DNA of 64,000 nucleotides from Belliella aquatica. Lineage in GTDB: Bacteria > Bacteroidota > Bacteroidia > Cytophagales > Cyclobacteriaceae. The translations under genes and the position numbers were made by a program. Every line of letters starts with the position of its first letter. Position 1 is the first letter of the stretch. The notes under the pieces are model-generated. The model made no database searches, was not told where the DNA came from, and saw nothing but the letters and a program-made list of their open reading frames with translations. The stretch is taken from the NCBI RefSeq assembly GCF_014637795.1, contig NZ_BMFD01000010.1:1-64000 (forward strand), written 5' to 3'. Positions 53,803-61,811 of the stretch are shown piece by piece.

Positions 53803-54381
53803 TTAGAATAAATATCTCACACCTAGGCCACCTTGCAATTTTAAATGACCAAATCTATCCAAGAACTCCACAAACATTCCTATTTCAGCAAATACACTAA
53901 TTGGCAAATCATCAAAATAGTATTCCCCACCTCCGAAAATCTCAGGGCCGAAGTCAATATTTCTTCTGCTGTCTCTCAAAAGTATTCCAGCTGATCCATC
54001 CGTGTAAGCATAATCTACTCTCGTTGATCTCAATTGAACACCAACTCCCGCGTAGGCTAGAAAATAACCTACTTCAATATTCAAATCATCTGTAATATCT
54101 TCATGATATGCCGCTCTTAAATTAAAAGCAAAAGAACTCCCTGTACTGTGACTAGTATAAAAAGCATTTGGGCTTGGCCTGTTATTGTCAAAAGACCTTT
54201 GATAGTATTGATTACTATTGATCCCAGCTCTTCCAAACATTCCCTCGATGGCAATATTATCATCTAGAAACTTTTTGTAGGTGATTGATAAGGGTTCTCC
54301 CAATCTCAATCCAATTCCATCTTCTTGTGCATTTGCAAAAATAGGGGCCAATAAGATGGCGAAAATCAGTAACTTTTTCAC
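53803..54381 (-). CDS. Small outer membrane beta-barrel protein
   Basis: 192 aa. Signal peptide LLIFAILLAPIFANAQ, then barrel-like strands (IAIEGMFGRAGINSN, SFAFNLRAAYHEDITDDLNIEVGYFLAYAGVGVQL), ending LKLQGGLGVRYLF with a terminal Phe. The start ATG is followed one base apart by the 53289 gene, so they are coupled. It is similar in size to the 13866-14324 gene but not obviously homologous. Function unknown. Confidence 0.7.
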   Translation of the reverse strand: MKKLLIFAILLAPIFANAQEDGIGLRLGEPLSITYKKFLDDNIAIEGMFGRAGINSNQYYQRSFDNNRPSPNAFYTSHSTGSSFAFNLRAAYHEDITDDLNIEVGYFLAYAGVGVQLRSTRVDYAYTDGSAGILLRDSRRNIDFGPEIFGGGEYYFDDLPISVFAEIGMFVEFLDRFGHLKLQGGLGVRYLF

Positions 54382-54531
54382 TTTATATTTATTTATTGGT
54401 TTAGTAATTGAATTTTAAACGTCGACAAAGGATGACCTGTTGCCTATTTATTTTGATTTTATTCCTAAAAAACAAAATCCCAAGGATTTCCTAAAGAAAC
54501 TGAAACGACTTCGTAATAATCAACCAACAGA
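54382..54531. other. Gene-free spacer between the small OMP and the ABC exporter
   Basis: 150 bases. I see no hairpin terminator and no good promoter. It is the 3' flank of the ABC exporter gene and the upstream region of the small OMP gene. Confidence 0.4.
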
Positions 54532-56304
54532 TCAAATGACCATGGATTTCATTTGCATTTTATGAAGGTTAGCATAGTAACCATCGAGTTCTAATAAAGA
54601 ATCGTGCGTACCAACCTCTTTAATCTCTCCTTGATGAAGGACTATGATTTTATTTGCTTTTTGAATAGTGGACAACCTGTGTGCTATGACGATCGAGGTC
54701 CTACCTGTCATCATTTTATCAATCGCTTTCTGAATTAAGCCCTCTGTCTCCGTATCAACTGATGAAGTAGCTTCATCCAAAATGATAATCTCAGGATTAT
54801 AAACCATCGCCCGAACAAAGGAAATCAGTTGCCTTTGACCAACAGATAAGGTGGCACCACGTTCCATCACATTGTAATCCAATCCTCCAGGAAGACGTTC
54901 GATAAACTTCTTCGCCCCAACCAATTTAGCTGCGTGCATCACCTGTTCTCTACTTATATCAGGATTGCCTAGCGTGATATTGTAATAGATTGTGTCAGAA
55001 AACAGAAACACATCTTGTAAGACTACCCCAATATGCTTCCTCAGCGTGCCCAACTCAAAATCTTTGACGTCGGTTCCATCGATTTTAATAGAGCCCTTAT
55101 TGATTTCGTAAAATCTGCTGATCAAGTTGATAATTGAAGATTTCCCAGCCCCTGTTGCTCCCACTAATGCAATGGTTTCTCCATGTTTTACTTCAAAATT
55201 GATATTTTTCAATACGTATTCTTCATCATTATAGGCGAACCAGACATCTTTCAGCGCGATGTCTCCTTTTAGTTTTTCAGGTTTAAAATTACCCTCATTA
55301 GCAATATTTTCATCGCTATCGAGTAGTTTGAAAATACGAGATGAACTTACTACGCCAAGCTGAAGCGTATTGAATCTATCTGCAATCATTCTAATGGGAC
55401 GAAAGAAAAGCTGCAGATACATGATAAATGAAATCAAGACACCCACCTGAATATCCAAATCAAAAACACCCGTTGCTCCATACCACACAACCAATCCTAT
55501 TCCAAAAGCTTGAATAATCTCTGCTACAGGGAAATAAATTGAATAATAAAGAACAGATCTTACGTGTGCTTTTTTATGGTCAATATTGATGTCTTTAAAT
55601 TTTTCATACTCTCTCTTTTCGCGATTGAATATCTGAACAATGTTCATCCCTGTGATATGCTCTTGCAGAAACGAATTAAGATTAGACACTGCATTTCGAA
55701 CATCATTGAAGGCAACTTTGATTTTTTCCTTGAAAACATAGGTCGAAATAATCAAAAAAGGAAGCGTACACAAACTCACTAAGGTCAGCTGCCAATCAAT
55801 ATAAAACATTACAGCCGAAATCGTCACCAGCTGCAATAAATCACCAATAATCGCCGCTAAGCCTTCACTGAAGACATCAGCAAGCGTTTCAATATCTGAA
55901 ACATTTCTTGTTACCAACCTACCTATTGGTGTATTATCAAAAAATTTCAGCCTCATTTTTAATAAATGTCTGTAAAGTTTGATTCTAATATCTCTAATAA
56001 TCACCTGTCCAATCCAACCAGACAAATAGGTGTGGACAAACTGAACGAAAGCTTGGAGAATCATCAAGCCGACTAAAAGATAGATAATTTGAACTAAACC
56101 AGCCTTATCCCCTAGAGCCACATAATCATCTATCGCTATTTGAATGAAATAGGGCCTAGTCGGCGCAAGTATTGCCAAGGCCAATGTCAAAAAGATCAAC
56201 AGGTAAAACTTCCCCTTGTAAGGTTGAATAAACTCATAGAGCTTTTTCAACACCTTTGTATCAAGGATTTCACCGCTTTTTATATTTTCTTGTTCAAGAC
56301 TCAA
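54532..56304 (-). CDS. ABC exporter, MsbA-like (fused membrane and ATPase domains)
   Basis: 590 aa. A six-helix type IV exporter membrane domain (about 20-330) is followed by an ATPase with Walker A GATGAGKSS, signature LSVGQRQLISFVRA, Walker B IIILDEATSS and H-loop IAHRLSTIQKAN. It probably works as a homo- or heterodimer moving lipids, peptides or drugs across the inner membrane. It is encoded 12 bases downstream of truA on the same strand, and is thus probably transcribed with it. Substrate unknown. Confidence 0.93.
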   Translation of the reverse strand: MSLEQENIKSGEILDTKVLKKLYEFIQPYKGKFYLLIFLTLALAILAPTRPYFIQIAIDDYVALGDKAGLVQIIYLLVGLMILQAFVQFVHTYLSGWIGQVIIRDIRIKLYRHLLKMRLKFFDNTPIGRLVTRNVSDIETLADVFSEGLAAIIGDLLQLVTISAVMFYIDWQLTLVSLCTLPFLIISTYVFKEKIKVAFNDVRNAVSNLNSFLQEHITGMNIVQIFNREKREYEKFKDINIDHKKAHVRSVLYYSIYFPVAEIIQAFGIGLVVWYGATGVFDLDIQVGVLISFIMYLQLFFRPIRMIADRFNTLQLGVVSSSRIFKLLDSDENIANEGNFKPEKLKGDIALKDVWFAYNDEEYVLKNINFEVKHGETIALVGATGAGKSSIINLISRFYEINKGSIKIDGTDVKDFELGTLRKHIGVVLQDVFLFSDTIYYNITLGNPDISREQVMHAAKLVGAKKFIERLPGGLDYNVMERGATLSVGQRQLISFVRAMVYNPEIIILDEATSSVDTETEGLIQKAIDKMMTGRTSIVIAHRLSTIQKANKIIVLHQGEIKEVGTHDSLLELDGYYANLHKMQMKSMVI

Positions 56305-56316
56305 GTTGAAATTTAT

Positions 56317-57063
56317 TTAAATGAAAATATCCTGAGGGTAGTGTACTTCACACAAAAACAAACCTCTAGCAGGTGCTGAAGAGCTTGCTTGATTTCTGTC
56401 TTTACTTTCTAAAATAGCTTTGAATTGCGCCTCTGACAGCTTTCCTTCACCTACATCAGTCAAAGTACCAACGATAGCTCTTACCATTCCCCTCAAAAAC
56501 CTATTGGACGTTATATGAAATAACAATTCCTGTCCATTTTGTTCCCAATATGCTTCTTTTATTTTGCAACCAAAATGACTAACGTCTGTTTTGATCCTAG
56601 AGAAACACTGAAAATCCTCTTGTTCTACAAGCAAACGCGCTACTTCATTCATTTTTTGCACATCCAAATCTCTGAAATAATGCCAAGATAGCTCTTCCTC
56701 AAAAGGAGTTTTTCTTGTTGTGATCTTATAAACGTAGCTTCTAATGGTAGCGGAAAATCGTGCATGTGCCTCAGGCTTGACTTCCCGTATTGAATATACA
56801 GCTATATCTTTGGCAAGTAGAGAATTTATTTTCTTCAGAAAGTCAAATTGATTTAATACTCCTTCAAAATCAAAATGCGCAAACTGCTGTGAAGCATGAA
56901 CGCCGGTATCTGTCCTACCCGATCCCATAATAATAATCGGCGTTTTTAGTAAGATTGAAATCGCTTTTTCAATCTCTCCTTGGACAGAAACCGCATTTTT
57001 TTGTGTCTGCCAGCCGTGGTAGTTTGTGCCCTTGTAGGCTATCTCTAGAAAGTATCTTTTCAT
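56317..57063 (-). CDS. truA: tRNA pseudouridine(38-40) synthase TruA
   Basis: 248 aa from MKRYFLEIAYKGTNYHGWQT, the family start; a longer frame to 57102 crosses the -7 box. The catalytic aspartate is Asp52 in GSGRTDTGVHASQQ. The FSATIRSYVYKI and RFLRGMVRAIVGTL segments are also typical. It isomerises U38-40 in the anticodon arm. Followed by the ABC exporter gene at 12 bases. Confidence 0.95.
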   Translation of the reverse strand: MKRYFLEIAYKGTNYHGWQTQKNAVSVQGEIEKAISILLKTPIIIMGSGRTDTGVHASQQFAHFDFEGVLNQFDFLKKINSLLAKDIAVYSIREVKPEAHARFSATIRSYVYKITTRKTPFEEELSWHYFRDLDVQKMNEVARLLVEQEDFQCFSRIKTDVSHFGCKIKEAYWEQNGQELLFHITSNRFLRGMVRAIVGTLTDVGEGKLSEAQFKAILESKDRNQASSSAPARGLFLCEVHYPQDIFI

Positions 57064-57080
57064 ATCTTTTGTCACGGTTG

Positions 57081-57088
57081 CAAAGATA
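57081..57088 (-). promoter_or_regulatory. -7 box TATCTTTG of truA
   Basis: Exact TANNTTTG, followed by GC on the minus strand. It lies 17 bases before the ATG at 57063, so the leader is about 12 nt. This rules out the upstream start. Confidence 0.5.
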
Positions 57089-57176
57089 CCATTCCCATTC
57101 AAAATTAAATGCCAAAATGACTAATCCTTGCGATTCATGAAATTACCCTGTTTCTTTGTCAAAATTTAAAAATGAC

Positions 57177-57656
57177 ATGATACAAAGAATTCAAACCGTA
57201 TTTCTGTTTCTAGTTGCAGTGGCAATGATTTTGGTAGTAACCTTCCCTATTTGGCAGCAAGTAAATCCTGACCAAAGCCAGATGCTAACACTTACTGCCT
57301 GGAGTTTAGATAAAATTGACACCCAAACTCAAGAAGTTATCCAATCAGATGGTAACATATACTTAGGAGTACTGGCACTTGTAGCAGCTGTATTGGCGCT
57401 ATTTAGTTTGACTCAATACAAGAATAGAACTAAGCAGATGTTTATCAACATGATCAATTCAATAGTAATGGTTGTCACTCTTGCTCTTATTATTTGGACA
57501 AGTCACCAAGCCAATGCAAGTTTCAATCCTGAGGTAAATGGTGCTTTTGTGGTCGGCTTTTGGGCAATATTTGGAGGAATGATCATGAATCTCCTTGCCA
57601 ACAGATTCATCAGAAAAGACGAAATGCTGGTTAGATCAGTAGATAGGATTAGGTAA
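57177..57656 (+). CDS. DUF4293 membrane protein
   Basis: 159 aa from MIQRIQTVFLFLVAVAMILVVTF; a TTG start seven codons earlier is less likely. Four membrane helices: about 5-27, 60-80 (LGVLALVAAVLALFSLTQ), 90-110 (INSIVMVVTLALIIWTS) and 125-147 (GAFVVGFWAIFGGMIMNLLANRF). This DUF4293 family is restricted to Bacteroidota and often found near truA or rho-type genes. Function unknown. Divergent from truA, 113 bases apart. Confidence 0.9.
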   Translation: MIQRIQTVFLFLVAVAMILVVTFPIWQQVNPDQSQMLTLTAWSLDKIDTQTQEVIQSDGNIYLGVLALVAAVLALFSLTQYKNRTKQMFINMINSIVMVVTLALIIWTSHQANASFNPEVNGAFVVGFWAIFGGMIMNLLANRFIRKDEMLVRSVDRIR

Positions 57657-57659
57657 TAA

Positions 57660-57800
57660 GGATTGGCAGATTTGAATGTTAGAAAGTTTAAAAGTTGGCT
57701 GAGCTACAATTCAATAAGTAGAAAGGCCTTCAATTTATTGTCAAATCTGCTATTTCTAAATTTTAGCGGTCTTACATCTTGCGTCTTGCGTCTCTTACCC
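57660..57800. repeat. Spacer with A/T heptamer-like and pyrimidine-rich repeats
   Basis: AGAAAGTTTAAAAGTTGG (57681-57698) resembles, in reverse, the strings at 35740-35836. The run beginning GTCTTACATCTTGCGTCTTG (57769-57799) belongs to the TCTTATATC family of 46722-46881. The remaining 57800-57874 stretch is gene-free. Confidence 0.5.
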
Positions 57801-57874
57801 GACCTTGTCACTTCACACTTTTTATTTACCTTTAAAGATTAATAAAAGCATTAGAACGCATTGACTTTCCTGAT

Positions 57875-58975
57875 ATGAAATTAGAAACAATTGCAATACA
57901 CGCAGGTACAAAAATTACGGATTCACACAAACCAGCTGTCCAGCCGATTACATTAGCGACTACTTTTGAACATCATGAAGAATCTCTAATCTATGCAAGA
58001 GCAGCTAATCCAAACCGAAATGCTTTAGAAAATGTATTGGCAAAGTTGGAGCATGGGGAAGTTGCAGCTGCTTTTTCATCAGGAAATGCCGCAGGAATGT
58101 CTGTTTTTCAAGCGTTAAGTCCAGGCGATCACATCATTGCTCCTGATGACATGTATCATGGTCTCAGGAATCAATTAACGGGAATATTTCAAGGAATACT
58201 TACAGTGGACTTTGTGGACATGACCCAGTCTGAAAACGTAAGCAAGGCCATCAAGAAGGAAACCGCTTTGATTTGGATAGAAACGCCTTCGAATCCACTA
58301 CTGAAAATATCGAATATCAAAGAAATCTGCGAAATAGCACAAAGAAACAGTATCAAGGTAGTCTGTGACAATACTTTTGCGACGCCTGTTTTTCAAAACC
58401 CACTCTTGCTAGGAGCAGATATAGTCATGCACAGTACAACCAAATACCTTGGTGGGCATAGTGATATCATGGGTGGGGCATTAATCGGAAAGTCAGACGA
58501 TATGTTCTGGGAAAAGATAAGAAATGTACAAATCTCAGGAGGGGCCATTCCTTCACCATTTGATTGCTATATGCTGACAAGAAGCATTAAAACGCTTCCT
58601 TACAGAATGAAAGGTCATGCTGAACATGCAGGAATTATTGCCACATTTCTGCAGAATCATGCTGATGTGGAGAAGGTCTACTATCCCGGACTAAAAGACC
58701 ACCAAGGGCACGCGACTGCTACAAGTCAAATGTCAGGATTTGGTGGCATGCTTTCATTTTTGGTAAAAGGAGGGGCTGAAAAAGCAGATCTTGTTATCTC
58801 TAAGTTAAAATACTTTACAAATGCTACCAGTCTTGGAGGAGTCGAAAGTTTAATTGAAAGAAGAGCAGCATCAGAGGGACCTGACACCAAAACACCCCAA
58901 AATCTAATAAGAGTATCTGTAGGTTTAGAACATCTAGATGATCTTTTAGAAGACTTGGACCAAGCACTGAAATAA
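57875..58975 (+). CDS. Cys/Met metabolism PLP enzyme (cystathionine gamma-synthase/lyase type)
   Basis: 366 aa. MKLETIAIHAGTKITDSHKPAVQPI opening, ANPNRNALENVLAKLEHGEVAAAFSSGNAAGMS, IAPDDMYHGLR, CDNTFATPVFQNPLLLGADIVMHSTTKYLGGHSDIMGG (the PLP lysine in STTKY). C-terminal RVSVGLEHLDDLLEDLDQAL. It is a member of the gamma-synthase/gamma-lyase family; which reaction it does cannot be read here. Its transcript carries the repeat copy at 58982 and a strong terminator. Confidence 0.93.
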   Translation: MKLETIAIHAGTKITDSHKPAVQPITLATTFEHHEESLIYARAANPNRNALENVLAKLEHGEVAAAFSSGNAAGMSVFQALSPGDHIIAPDDMYHGLRNQLTGIFQGILTVDFVDMTQSENVSKAIKKETALIWIETPSNPLLKISNIKEICEIAQRNSIKVVCDNTFATPVFQNPLLLGADIVMHSTTKYLGGHSDIMGGALIGKSDDMFWEKIRNVQISGGAIPSPFDCYMLTRSIKTLPYRMKGHAEHAGIIATFLQNHADVEKVYYPGLKDHQGHATATSQMSGFGGMLSFLVKGGAEKADLVISKLKYFTNATSLGGVESLIERRAASEGPDTKTPQNLIRVSVGLEHLDDLLEDLDQALK

Positions 58976-58981
58976 TTATGA

Positions 58982-59121
58982 ATTATCCGCAATGATCTCG
59001 TTAAGCTATTAAGAAATCTAAAATACCACAAATCGGCCTCAGTCAACAGTCATCTGACCACAGCTGATTGAAATGAACATCATACATCATTATATATGGC
59101 CACTAGTAAGAAAGTGGATAT
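58982..59121. repeat. 3'-UTR repeat, copy D (after the Cys/Met PLP gene)
   Basis: ATTATCCGCAATGA (58982-58995), GTCAACAGTCA (59042-59052) and CACTAGTAAGAAAGTGGATAT (59101-59121), in the same order as copy A. It begins 6 bases after the stop and ends 9 bases before the terminator. No ORF. Confidence 0.7.
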
Positions 59122-59129
59122 TTAAAATT

Positions 59130-59178
59130 AAACAGAAAAACCCTTTCAAATTCTAGATTTGAAAGGGTTTTTCTGTTT
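59130..59178. terminator. Bidirectional terminator, 21-bp arms
   Basis: AAACAGAAAAACCCTTTCAA and its complement (59130-59150 with 59158-59178) form a perfect inverted repeat around TTCTAGA between convergent genes, with T-runs on both strands. Confidence 0.92.
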
Positions 59179-59192
59179 ATAATTTCTGAGAT

Positions 59193-59612
59193 TTACTCTC
59201 CATAATATTCAACAAAATTTCGGGGTGTTTCATAAAGTGTAAGCTTGTACAAACTTCCATGAGGAGTAATTTCGCTTACTGCAGGCTCGAGAATTTTCCA
59301 AAATTCCATAATTAAGATTTCACAACTTGCCATTTTCCCCAACATAAAATCTACATCAAGGTTAAGATTTTTATGATCTACCTTATCAATAACTAGCTCA
59401 CGGATCACATTGCTGAGTTGTTTAAGATCTACAACAAATCCAGTATCTGCGTCAGGCATTCCTTTTACAGTCACGATCAACTCAAAGTTGTGTCCATGCC
59501 AGTTGGCATTCGCACAAGGTCCAAAGACCTCTAGATTTTTTTCCTCTGACCATTTGGGGTTCCACAGCTTATGCGCTGCATTGAAATGCTCTTTTCTGCA
59601 AACGTGTATCAT
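59193..59612 (-). CDS. queD: 6-carboxytetrahydropterin synthase/6-pyruvoyl tetrahydropterin synthase family
   Basis: 139 aa. Zinc histidines His14 (EHFNAAHKL), His39 and His41 (NWHGHNFEL). Cys33 in GPCANANWHGH is placed like the catalytic Cys. The VVDLKQLSN and LDVDFMLGKMASCEIL segments are typical. It acts in queuosine precursor synthesis or in pterin metabolism; queC/queE are not nearby. A -7-like TAGATTTG on the minus strand (59640-59633) lies 21 bases before the start, giving a leader of about 15 nt. Confidence 0.9.
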   Translation of the reverse strand: MIHVCRKEHFNAAHKLWNPKWSEEKNLEVFGPCANANWHGHNFELIVTVKGMPDADTGFVVDLKQLSNVIRELVIDKVDHKNLNLDVDFMLGKMASCEILIMEFWKILEPAVSEITPHGSLYKLTLYETPRNFVEYYGE

Positions 59613-59632
59613 TACTAATCTGATTTGGGTTG

Positions 59633-59640
59633 CAAATCTA
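59633..59640 (-). promoter_or_regulatory. -7 box TAGATTTG of queD
   Basis: Exact TANNTTTG followed by C on the minus strand, 21 bases before the ATG. No TTTG at the expected distance. Confidence 0.4.
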
Positions 59641-59700
59641 AGGAAAAGATTGTGAAATAAGAATTAAGAAGATTTACAAAAAAATATCCTAATTTACAAC

Positions 59701-60387
59701 CTATAGTTTTTCTATAAAAACAAATACTTTCTGCATGTCACTGACATTATTGAAATCAATGTTTTGTTTATTTACAAATTCTCTAGCTTCCTTCCATTTT
59801 TCCCCAGCAAGGAATTTTATACCAGAATTATTCTTTTTAATTTCAGTTATTTCACTGTTTTCCAATAGGTAATAAGAAATCACTTCTTTATACTCGTCAA
59901 ACTTCGGACCTGAATTATAAGCACCTCCCACATTCGCCTTAACAAACTTTTTTTCAACTAAAGCAAAAAACTGCTTATCGTTTGTCTCAAATACTGATTG
60001 AGCATACATCAACCTATCATTTAATCGTATTGGTTTGAAAAGTATGCTATCTTCAATGAAAAGAATAGATTCAATATATGAAGCTTCTGGAACTACTATG
60101 TTATTAGGCTTGATTTGTACATAAAGTTCAGATTGACTTGGTAGAATATTAGCTAGCACATTATCATGAGTCTTACCTGTGATCATCGTAACTTTAGCTT
60201 TTTTCAAGTCTTCAAAAAGAAATGGTGAACCAATCACCCCTTCACTTTTAGGCTGAAGACCAATATAAGTAGCAAAATTATCCTTGAGATCTATAAAGGT
60301 TTGACTTCCATCAGAATTTCCTACAGCTGTTTGCGAAAATGATGGAATACTTAATGCTATAAAAAACAAAGAAATTAGGATGCGCAT
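59701..60387 (-). CDS. Secreted protein of unknown function
   Basis: 228 aa. Signal peptide ILISLFFIALSIPSFSQ. The body is alternating strands and helices with no motif I recognise (VLANILPSQSELYVQIKPNNIVV, FFALVEKKFVKANVGGAYN, GEKWKEAREFVNKQNIDF, ending VFVFIEKL). It lies downstream of the SusD terminator and has its own unit. Possibly periplasmic or surface exposed. Confidence 0.6.
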   Translation of the reverse strand: MRILISLFFIALSIPSFSQTAVGNSDGSQTFIDLKDNFATYIGLQPKSEGVIGSPFLFEDLKKAKVTMITGKTHDNVLANILPSQSELYVQIKPNNIVVPEASYIESILFIEDSILFKPIRLNDRLMYAQSVFETNDKQFFALVEKKFVKANVGGAYNSGPKFDEYKEVISYYLLENSEITEIKKNNSGIKFLAGEKWKEAREFVNKQNIDFNNVSDMQKVFVFIEKL

Positions 60388-60402
60388 AGTCTTTAAAATA
60401 AA

Positions 60403-60429
60403 AGAGCCAAAGGATATACCTTTGGCTCT
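60403..60429 (-). terminator. Terminator of the susC-susD operon
   Basis: AGAGCCAAAGG pairs with CCTTTGGCTCT around ATATA, with T-run on the minus strand, 16 bases past the SusD stop. Confidence 0.92.
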
Positions 60430-60444
60430 AGATTAATTACTTAA

Positions 60445-61803
60445 TTAATAATTTGGATTCTGAGTAAGGTTAGGATTGACATCTCTTGCATTTAGAGGAA
60501 TTGGCATCAATGTTCTCCAAACAGGGATTTCAAAAGCATCTACTGCTCTACCTGTTCTTACCATGTCATGCCATCTATGACCTTCAAAAGCAAATTCTAA
60601 TCTCCTTTCAGCTAAAATCACATCAATTGCTTGTTCTATGTTAGCTGGTAAAGTAACTACAAGAGACTGATCATTGAATGCTCTCCTTCTGATTACTTGT
60701 AAATCAGCAGCAGCACCAACAAAATCGCTATTTCTAACTCTAGCTTCAGCTCTTATAAGATACATCTCTGCAAGCCTTAGTACGTGAACTCCATCAGTAC
60801 CAGTAGTATTGTCTCTGTATTTGAAATTCACAAATACTCCAGGAGCTTCTTCTCTGATAGATGCAGCTCTTCTTAAATCACCTGTTGAATAAGAATTCCA
60901 AAGACTCTCTGTTGCTCCAAATTCAAATCTACCTCCATTGTCTCTTCCATACCAGAAAGTAACTGGATTTTGATTGTTTGCATCAAAGAAAATTTCAAAT
61001 ATAGCTTCAGTTGTTCCTTTACCAGCTACCTGATTTTCAAAAGGAACTAAGGCATACGTACTGTTACTAATTACAGTAGTAGCAGCAGTTTCTGCATTAG
61101 GATAATCTCCTGTATAAAGATATAATCTAGCTAATAAAGCTTGAGCAGCACCTCTAGTGGCTCTGTGTCTAGTGTTATTATTAGATGTGTAAGAAACAGG
61201 CAGCAAAGGAATTGCATCAGTCAAATCTTTCAAAACACCTGCATAAACTGTGGCTCTAGGATCTCTAGCAACGAAATAACTTTCGTCGATAGGAGCTGCT
61301 GTAGCTCTCAAAACCAAAGGAACATCACCAAAATAATTCGCAAGATTAAAGTGATTTAATGCTCTCACGAACAATGCCTCGCCTTTGTATTGATCTTTTA
61401 ACGATTGAGCCATATCAATACCATCAACTTGAGTAATAATATTATTAGCTCTATTGATATTATTGTAGGCAGAAGCCCAAATAGCACCAATCTCACCATT
61501 TACGGCATCCCAATTTTTTAGATCTAAATCTCTCCAGGTATTAAACGAACCTGTGTGTGATACATCATTAGAAGCAATATCACCTACCACATTCATTCTG
61601 AACCCAAGATTATTACCACCAGCAAGGCCGCCGTATAATCCTAAAACAGCTGCATTAGCACCTTGTTGATTAACAAACACAAGGTTTGAAGACAATGAAT
61701 CTACTGGTTCTAGCTCTAATAACTCGTCCGAACAAGATGACAGAAGCATCGCAGCACCCAGTAAAGAGCCTATAATTTTTGTATTAAATATATTTTTCAT
61801 CAT
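60445..61803 (-). CDS. SusD/RagB family nutrient-binding lipoprotein
   Basis: 452 aa. Lipoprotein signal SLLGAAMLLSSCSDELLELEP. A TPR-like N-terminal half has EIGAIWASAYNNINRANNII, then DQYKGEALFVRALNHFNLANYFGDVPLVL and ARLYLYTGDYPNAET. The C-terminal SusD region holds RLAEMYLIRAEARVRNSDF and ILAERRLEFAFEGHRWHDMVRTG. It caps the SusC channel at the outer membrane surface and binds a glycan or peptide; specificity not readable. It follows SusC with 8 bases between. Confidence 0.97.
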   Translation of the reverse strand: MMKNIFNTKIIGSLLGAAMLLSSCSDELLELEPVDSLSSNLVFVNQQGANAAVLGLYGGLAGGNNLGFRMNVVGDIASNDVSHTGSFNTWRDLDLKNWDAVNGEIGAIWASAYNNINRANNIITQVDGIDMAQSLKDQYKGEALFVRALNHFNLANYFGDVPLVLRATAAPIDESYFVARDPRATVYAGVLKDLTDAIPLLPVSYTSNNNTRHRATRGAAQALLARLYLYTGDYPNAETAATTVISNSTYALVPFENQVAGKGTTEAIFEIFFDANNQNPVTFWYGRDNGGRFEFGATESLWNSYSTGDLRRAASIREEAPGVFVNFKYRDNTTGTDGVHVLRLAEMYLIRAEARVRNSDFVGAAADLQVIRRRAFNDQSLVVTLPANIEQAIDVILAERRLEFAFEGHRWHDMVRTGRAVDAFEIPVWRTLMPIPLNARDVNPNLTQNPNY

Positions 61804-61811
61804 TCTTAACT

